This document shows, piece by piece, positions 20,245 to 25,191 of a stretch of DNA of 25,191 bases (position 1 is the first letter of the stretch; every line of letters begins with the position of its first letter). The notes beneath the pieces are model-generated. The model worked only from the letters and a program-made list of their open reading frames with translations. It was not told the DNA's origin and did no database searches. Source of the stretch: UBA4207 sp964352405 (GTDB lineage: Bacteria; Bdellovibrionota; Bacteriovoracia; Bacteriovoracales; Bacteriovoracaceae); assembly GCA_964352405.1 (NCBI GenBank), contig CAYGRY010000039.1, positions 1 through 25,191 of the forward strand, written 5' to 3'. Position numbers and translations under genes: made by a program.

Positions 20245-21432
20245 ATGACATTTCAACTAGGACTCGAAAAACTTCTCTCTGACAAAAAAACTCAGGAACT
20301 TATTCTTGGGGATTTTGGCTATCTTTGTCACAGTGCAAGTGTGGATAAAGATTTAACTCTAGGCGCCATCAGCCTCATCAATTTATTTGGTGATCGTCTA
20401 AAGAAAATTTTTGGACCACAACACGGCTTCGTCACAGATGTGCAAGATAATATGGTTGAAACTCATGACTTCAAACATCCCTATTTTAATCGTGTTATCC
20501 ATTCCCTATACGGCGAAACTCGAATCCCAACTGACAAGATGCTTGAAGGCCTTGAAACTATCGTCGTTGATCTGCAAGATGTTGGCACACGTGTCTATAC
20601 CTATATCTCAACGCTAAATCTTCTCATGGAAAAATGCGCCCAAAAAGGGATTCGCGTTGTTGTACTTGATCGTCCCAACCCAGCTCGCGCCGACATCATC
20701 GAAGGAACCGTACTCAATTTGAACTGGAAATCCTTTGTAGGACAACTTCCAATTCCTCAGCGTCACGGACTTACTATGGGTGAAGTTGGCTTGTTCATAC
20801 GAGACGTGATGAAGGTTAAATGTGATTACCATGTAATCAAAATGGAGGGCTATAAACGCTCAACCATTTGGGAAGAAACCAATCGTCACTGGGTCAATGC
20901 TTCGCCAAATCTTTCAACCACAAATTCATGCCTAAGCTTTCCTGGAACGGTTCTCTTTGAAGGAACAAAACTTTCTGAAGGTAGAGGCACAACTCGAGCT
21001 CTTGAAGTTGTCGGTGCACCAGACATCGAACCTTTTAGTTTACTTGAAAAGATTCAACCAAAACTTGATCAGTGGAAAATGGACGGCATTATTTTAAGGC
21101 CTCAAATGTTTTGGCCGACATTTCAAAAGCACGCTAATAAATCGTGCGGCGGTTTCCATATTCACATCACTAATAGCTCAAAAGCTCTCGGTTGGCGCAT
21201 GGGACAATTTCTGCTTCGTGAGTTTTATCAAGAGATGAATGGAAAATTTGAATGGCAAGATGCTCCATACGAGTATGAATTTGAAAAAATTGCCATCGAT
21301 TTAATTAACGGAACCGACAAGCTGCGCCAATGGGTAGAAGCCAATGGCTCACTGGATGAACTGATTGATCTAGAGAAAATCGGTATGACCGAATATCTAA
21401 AAGCGCGAAGCAGCATACTCCTTTATTTTTAG
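20245..21432 (+). CDS. namZ: Exo-beta-N-acetylmuramidase NamZ family (DUF1343)
   Basis: 395 residues. The family (B. subtilis NamZ, formerly YbbC; GH171) removes terminal N-acetylmuramic acid from peptidoglycan fragments. Motifs: FGPQHG (56-61), LQDVGTRVYTYISTL (around 110-124), VVLDRPNP, PIPQRHGLTMGE and KLSEGRGTTRALEVVGAP (near 242-259). There is no signal peptide, and an in-frame TAA at 20233-20235 excludes an upstream extension. The enzyme is therefore probably cytoplasmic, working on imported muropeptides, whereas B. subtilis NamZ is secreted. No ribosome-binding site is visible ahead of the ATG. It stands alone between thyA (divergent) and livJ. No other recycling gene such as MurQ, NagZ or a permease is in the window. 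Confidence 0.9.
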   Translation: MTFQLGLEKLLSDKKTQELILGDFGYLCHSASVDKDLTLGAISLINLFGDRLKKIFGPQHGFVTDVQDNMVETHDFKHPYFNRVIHSLYGETRIPTDKMLEGLETIVVDLQDVGTRVYTYISTLNLLMEKCAQKGIRVVVLDRPNPARADIIEGTVLNLNWKSFVGQLPIPQRHGLTMGEVGLFIRDVMKVKCDYHVIKMEGYKRSTIWEETNRHWVNASPNLSTTNSCLSFPGTVLFEGTKLSEGRGTTRALEVVGAPDIEPFSLLEKIQPKLDQWKMDGIILRPQMFWPTFQKHANKSCGGFHIHITNSSKALGWRMGQFLLREFYQEMNGKFEWQDAPYEYEFEKIAIDLINGTDKLRQWVEANGSLDELIDLEKIGMTEYLKARSSILLYF

Positions 21433-21441
21433 TTCGTTAAG

Positions 21442-21471
21442 TTGCCAATCAACAGCTAAACCAAGCATAAT
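21442..21471 (+). promoter_or_regulatory. Putative livJ promoter
   Basis: TTGCCA (21442-21447) and CATAAT (21466-21471) are 18 bases apart, giving a start near 21478 and a leader of about 40 bases before the GTG of livJ. Confidence 0.45.
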
Positions 21472-21519
21472 TGTCCGAAACTCAATAAGACTCATGGAAT
21501 ATTAAGAGGGAGCGTACTA

Positions 21520-22668
21520 GTGAAACATCTCAGTATAATTTTTTGTTTGTTGTTAGCCTTTGGCTGTCAGAATAAAGAAGAAAAAGCGGCGGCTGAAGCC
21601 AAATCAGAAAATGAAATTTTAATCGGTGCAGTTTTTGCGATGACCGGCCCAATCGCTTCTTATGGACAAGAGTCTGTTAACGGCATCAAGATGGCTTTAG
21701 ATGAAGTCAACAAAACTCCAATTAATGGCAAAACAATCAAGCTTTTAGTTGAAGACAACAAAGGCGAGCCAGTTGAGTCGGCCAATGCTGTTAGAAAGCT
21801 TATTGATATTAACAAGGTTGATCTTGTTCTTGGTTCAGTTGCTTCTTCAAACACTCTAGCCTCTTCACCAATTGCTCAAGCAGCTAAAGTTCCTCTTTTA
21901 ACTCCTGCTTCTACTAATGAAAAAGTAACCATGACTGGAGATTATATTTTCAGAACTTGTTTTACAGATAATTTTCAAGGTGTTGTGATGGCGAAGTTTG
22001 CTTTCAACACACTCAACAAGAGAAAAGCAGCTATCATCGTTGATAACTCATCAGACTATTCAAAGGGGCTGCAAAAAGTTTTCAAAGAAGAGTTTGGCAC
22101 ACTTGGTGGCGCTGTTATCCAAGACAACTTTACTTACACTCAAAAAGATACAGATTTCAGATCTCTTCTAACGAAAGTTAAAAGAGCAAACCCTGATGTT
22201 ATCTTTCTTCCAGGTTACTATTCAGAAGTTGGTCTCATTCTTAAACAGGCTCGTCAAATGGGAATGGAAATGCCAATTCTTGGTGGCGACGGTTGGGATT
22301 CACCAAAACTTCAAGAGCTTGCTGGACCTCAAGGAATTAAAGGTAACTATATTTCATCTCACTTTTCTCCAGATGATGCCGATCCAAAAGTTCAAAAATT
22401 CGTTAAAGATTACATGGAACGCTACAATGAAAAACCCGGTGCTATGGCAGCCTTAGGTTTTGATGCCATGTTAGTTGTTGCAGATGCAATCAAAAGAGCT
22501 GGCTCAAACAATGCAGCTGATATCCAAAAAGCTTTAGCTACAACTGTTGCTTTTGAAGGTGTAACCGGTTCAATCACAATCGATGCAAATCGAAATGCAC
22601 AGAAGTCTGCGGTTGTTCTTGAAACGACTGCGACTGGTAACGTTTTCAATCAAAAAGTTAGCCCTTAA
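21520..22668 (+). CDS. livJ: Branched-chain amino-acid ABC transporter binding lipoprotein
   Basis: 382 residues, starting at a GTG with GAGGGAG seven to eight bases ahead. MKHLSIIFCLLLAFGC carries a lipobox (lipidated C16), so it is a membrane-tethered form of the usually soluble LivJ. A charged linker (KEEKAAAEAKSE) leads to a two-lobed type I binding fold: AMTGPIASYGQESVNGIKMA (split about 41-60), VLGSVASSNTLASSPIAQ with the ligand-binding Ser/Thr cluster, LLTPASTNE, and VIFLPGYYSEVG. The ligand is expected to be Leu/Ile/Val or a related amino acid; the family is broad, so this is not certain. It leads a liv operon and is followed by a strong terminator before livH. Confidence 0.92.
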   Translation: MKHLSIIFCLLLAFGCQNKEEKAAAEAKSENEILIGAVFAMTGPIASYGQESVNGIKMALDEVNKTPINGKTIKLLVEDNKGEPVESANAVRKLIDINKVDLVLGSVASSNTLASSPIAQAAKVPLLTPASTNEKVTMTGDYIFRTCFTDNFQGVVMAKFAFNTLNKRKAAIIVDNSSDYSKGLQKVFKEEFGTLGGAVIQDNFTYTQKDTDFRSLLTKVKRANPDVIFLPGYYSEVGLILKQARQMGMEMPILGGDGWDSPKLQELAGPQGIKGNYISSHFSPDDADPKVQKFVKDYMERYNEKPGAMAALGFDAMLVVADAIKRAGSNNAADIQKALATTVAFEGVTGSITIDANRNAQKSAVVLETTATGNVFNQKVSP

Positions 22669-22683
22669 TTTTTGCTAATTCTT

Positions 22684-22715
22684 TAAGGCGCACATTGTGC
22701 GCCTTATTTCTTTTT
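22684..22715 (+). terminator. Intrinsic terminator between livJ and livH
   Basis: TAAGGCGCAC-ATT-GTGCGCCTTA forms a 10-bp G+C-rich stem (22684-22706), followed by TTTCTTTTT (22707-22715). It lies 15 bases after livJ and 20 before the livH start. It should end most transcripts after livJ, letting some continue into livH. Confidence 0.9.
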
Positions 22716-22734
22716 AAGCTTTAGGAAATCGATA

Positions 22735-23634
22735 ATGTCTGAAGAAATGGCTTATTTTATCTCCGATTTTTTTACATATCTCCTCAATGGTATTGCCCAG
22801 GGAAGCATCTATGCGTTGATCGCTTTAGGCTACACCATGGTTTACGGGATTATTAAACTCATCAACTTTGCCCACGGTGAGTTTTATATGATTGGAGCCT
22901 TCACCGGTTACTATCTCATCATTAATGGCGTTCCTCTTTACATTGCTCTACCCGCTGCCATGCTTGGCTCCGGCTTAATCGCAGTAATTGTTGAAAGACT
23001 CGTCTATCGCCCAATTCGTTATGCCGGAAGAATTCCAGCTCTTATCACAGCACTTGGAACATCTTTATTTTTTCAATATTTAGGACAAGGTACTGTTGGA
23101 GCTGATCCAAAAGCATTTCCAACGGCTTTTGAAAATACCACTTACCAAGTCGGCGATGTTTTTATTAGCAAAATTCAAATTGTGATCTTTATCGTCACCA
23201 TGTCTTTAATGGCTGGTCTTTGGTTTGTGGTTAATCACACGAAACTTGGAAAAGCGATGAGAGCGACTTCATTTAATATGAACGCTGCTGAACTGATGGG
23301 AATCAACACCAACTTTATTATTAGCTTTACCTTTTTTATTGGTTCAGCTTTAGCAGGTGCTGCGGGTGTACTAGTTGGAATGTATTACAATACTGTCGAA
23401 CCAATGATGGGACTTATTCCAGGCCTTAAAGCCTTCATCGCTGCTGTCTTGGGTGGAATTGGAATTATTCCTGGTGCCGTTCTTGGCGGACTTACACTTG
23501 GTATTGCAGAGAATATGGTCGTAGGTTTTTGGATCTCAACATATAGAGACGCCGTTGCCTTTGCCATCTTGATTATCATCTTACTGGTTAAACCAGCAGG
23601 TCTTCTTGGTAAGAACCGTAAGGAGAAAGTGTAA
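22735..23634 (+). CDS. livH: Branched-chain amino-acid ABC transporter permease LivH
   Basis: 299 residues with about eight membrane helices; one of two permease subunits forming the inner-membrane channel. The family motif GYTMVYGIIKLINFAHGEFY lies at about 32-51, and the coupling region near the C-terminus includes GLKAFIAAVLGGIG with PGAVLGG. AGGA sits upstream of the ATG. The stop and the livM start share one base (TAATG). A typical member of normal length (E. coli 308). Confidence 0.95.
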   Translation: MSEEMAYFISDFFTYLLNGIAQGSIYALIALGYTMVYGIIKLINFAHGEFYMIGAFTGYYLIINGVPLYIALPAAMLGSGLIAVIVERLVYRPIRYAGRIPALITALGTSLFFQYLGQGTVGADPKAFPTAFENTTYQVGDVFISKIQIVIFIVTMSLMAGLWFVVNHTKLGKAMRATSFNMNAAELMGINTNFIISFTFFIGSALAGAAGVLVGMYYNTVEPMMGLIPGLKAFIAAVLGGIGIIPGAVLGGLTLGIAENMVVGFWISTYRDAVAFAILIIILLVKPAGLLGKNRKEKV

Positions 23635-24512
23635 TGGATTATTTAATTTATCTAACCATTCAAAGTGGAATTTTTATCATTTTAGCCGTTAGCCTTAATC
23701 TGATTAACGGAATTTGTGGACAGTTTTCCTTAGGTCACGCAGGCTTTTGGGCCGTTGGTGCCTATGTTGGTGCGGCCTACAGTGTTTTCTTCGCTCTTCC
23801 AGTGCCTGACTTCGTCAATCTTTTGATTGGTTGTGGTCTCGGATTTGGTGCCGCAGCGATCGCGGGTTTAGCGATTGGAGTTCCTTGCTTAAGACTGCGT
23901 GGTGATTATCTTGCGATTGCAACCCTAGGCTTTGGCGAAATCATCAGAATCATCATTATGAATATGGACTCAGTTGGTGGACCACGTGGATTCACTGGAA
24001 TTCCAGCTTGGAGCAATTTCTTTTGGGTCTACCTCTTTGTTGCTATCACTATTTTGTTTGTTGTGAATCTCTTAAGGGGAACACACGGCAGAGCAATTAT
24101 TTCTATTCGTGAAGATGAGATTGCGGCCGAGAGTATGGGAATCTACACCTTCAAATATAAAGTTTTAGCTTTTGTTATTGGAGCAGGATTTGCGGGAGTT
24201 GCCGGAGTTTTATTTGCCCACACGACACAATTCATTCACCCGAATAGTTTTAACTTTATGTGGTCTGTGATTATTCTTCTGATGATTATCCTAGGCGGAC
24301 TTGGTTCAGTCACGGGATCAGTTGTCGGTGCTGTCATCTTATCTCTTCTTCCTGAGGTTCTTCGTTTCTTCGGTGAAACAGTCTCTGAGTGGAGAATGGT
24401 GATCTATTCAGTATTATTAATTTGTCTTATGCTTTGGCGCCCTTCTGGCATTTTCGGCAAACATGAACTCGATATCAAAAAACTCTTTGGTATGAAAAAA
24501 GGAGACGCGTAG
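23634..24512 (+). CDS. livM: Branched-chain amino-acid ABC transporter permease LivM
   Basis: 292 residues, the second permease subunit. Motifs: LNLINGICGQFSLGHAGFW (21-39), RLRGDYLAIATLGFGEIIRI (split about 87-106), SIREDEIAAESMGI (the coupling loop) and ILGGLGSVTGSVVGA. It is shorter than E. coli LivM (425), lacking that protein's N-terminal extension, which is normal outside enterobacteria. It is directly followed by livG, whose ATG begins at the base after its stop. Confidence 0.95.
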   Translation: MDYLIYLTIQSGIFIILAVSLNLINGICGQFSLGHAGFWAVGAYVGAAYSVFFALPVPDFVNLLIGCGLGFGAAAIAGLAIGVPCLRLRGDYLAIATLGFGEIIRIIIMNMDSVGGPRGFTGIPAWSNFFWVYLFVAITILFVVNLLRGTHGRAIISIREDEIAAESMGIYTFKYKVLAFVIGAGFAGVAGVLFAHTTQFIHPNSFNFMWSVIILLMIILGGLGSVTGSVVGAVILSLLPEVLRFFGETVSEWRMVIYSVLLICLMLWRPSGIFGKHELDIKKLFGMKKGDA

Positions 24513-25191
24513 ATGTCGACTCCAGTTTTAGAAACACAAGGTATCACAATGCGTTTTGGTGGCTTAGTTGCCGTCAATAACTTTAGTCTTCGTATGGGCC
24601 CGACTGACCTCGTTGGTATTATTGGTCCTAACGGTGCTGGTAAGACGACGATCTTTAACATGATCACAGGTATCTATACTCCAACAGAAGGACGTGTCTT
24701 TCTTGATGGAAAAGATATTACTGAACTTCGCCCAGCCCACATTACTCAAAGTGGAATTTGTAGAACCTTTCAAAACATCAGACTTTTTAATGATCTTTCT
24801 GTTCTTGATAATATTCGCCTAGCTGGTCACTTTAGAGTTGATTACGGCATGATGGCATCTATTTTTAGAACAAAGAAATTTCACAAAGAAGAGGAAAGAC
24901 TGATTGCTGAAGCTGATAAGATCCTTGATATCTTTGGCCTTAAAGCCAAAAAAGAGATGTTGGCGAAGAATCTTCCTTACGGTGAACAACGTCGACTTGA
25001 AATCGCTCGAGCACTTGCCACAAAACCAAAAGTTCTTCTACTTGATGAGCCTGCGGCCGGCATGAATCCAAAAGAAACTGCGGATTTAACAAAGCTCATT
25101 CGCTGGGTTCGTGACGAGTTTCAAATTGCTATTCTTCTTATTGAACATGACATGAGTCTTGTGATGAATGTTTGTGAGCAAATTCATTGTG
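24513..25191 (+). CDS. livG: Branched-chain amino-acid ABC transporter ATPase LivG, cut at the right edge
   Basis: About 226 residues visible of an expected 255 or so. Walker A GPNGAGKT (39-46), the Q-loop in RTFQNIRLF, the atypical LivG signature LPYGEQRRLEIARAL, Walker B VLLLDEPAAGMNP and the switch His in IEHDMS are all present. The frame is intact and runs off the window. The start follows the livM stop directly, with GGAG (24501-24504) inside the end of livM. A livF gene probably follows outside the window. Confidence 0.95.
   Translation, partial: MSTPVLETQGITMRFGGLVAVNNFSLRMGPTDLVGIIGPNGAGKTTIFNMITGIYTPTEGRVFLDGKDITELRPAHITQSGICRTFQNIRLFNDLSVLDNIRLAGHFRVDYGMMASIFRTKKFHKEEERLIAEADKILDIFGLKAKKEMLAKNLPYGEQRRLEIARALATKPKVLLLDEPAAGMNPKETADLTKLIRWVRDEFQIAILLIEHDMSLVMNVCEQIHC

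Noticed and set aside
24404..24773. Antisense open frames opposite livM and livG
   Set aside because: They lie within strongly conserved genes, carry no recognisable motif and lack ribosome sites; they are shadows of codon use on the other strand.

Overview
The window is an A+T-rich stretch of a Gram-negative chromosome. It is densely packed, with no gene-free stretch over about 150 bases. It has many secreted proteins and lipoproteins of no recognised family, alongside an intact thyA-folA pair, a branched-chain amino-acid ABC operon, an OpuC-type osmolyte transporter, a LemA/TPM operon and a NamZ-type muramidase. The mix (AT-rich, many exported orphans, muropeptide enzymes) suggests a predatory deltaproteobacterium-like lineage such as Bacteriovoracaceae/Halobacteriovorax (Bdellovibrionota). 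That placement is inference from gene content and recall, not from a marker gene. I see no rRNA, tRNA, CRISPR array, insertion sequence, phage gene or origin.

Layout. 1-1087 (minus): two translationally coupled secreted proteins of unknown function, the second running off the left edge. 1239-4924 (minus): an osmolyte-type ABC ATPase, a fused binding-protein/permease, then lysine 2,3-aminomutase, all in one direction. 5043-8413 (plus): a putative outer-membrane protein and a penicillin-acylase-family hydrolase without a signal peptide. 8486-13672: four exported proteins I cannot assign (an 880-residue lipoprotein, a convergent 409-residue anchored protein, and a divergent pair of small ones). 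The last pair runs straight into a GT4 glycosyltransferase (13680-14681), which meets a convergent GT2 glycosyltransferase. 15551-18898 (plus): a tight five-gene operon of LemA lipoprotein, two TPM-domain proteins, an FHA-domain protein and a polytopic membrane protein with an Arg/Gly/Asn-rich tail. 18900-20179 (minus): thyA-folA. 20245-21432 (plus): NamZ/DUF1343 muramidase. 21520-25191 (plus): livJ-livH-livM-livG, with livG cut by the right edge.

The most notable non-coding signal is a 17-bp palindrome, TGTCTAA-N3-TTAGACA. It occurs upstream of the 880-residue lipoprotein gene (8400-8416) and between the divergent exported-protein genes (12400-12416). An 11-base identical half lies just ahead of namZ (20229-20239). 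It could be the operator of a small regulon covering the unassigned exported-protein island. Other regulatory structure: a hairpin enclosing the start codon of the 12504 gene, a symmetric -10 element between thyA and namZ, and a strong intrinsic terminator separating livJ from the livH-livM-livG membrane-complex genes.

How the genes may work together (inference). The transporter plus aminomutase could form an osmotic-adaptation unit (uptake of a compatible solute, synthesis of beta-lysine). NamZ and the Liv transporter would serve recycling and uptake of prey or wall breakdown products. The LemA/TPM/FHA operon looks like an envelope-maintenance module.
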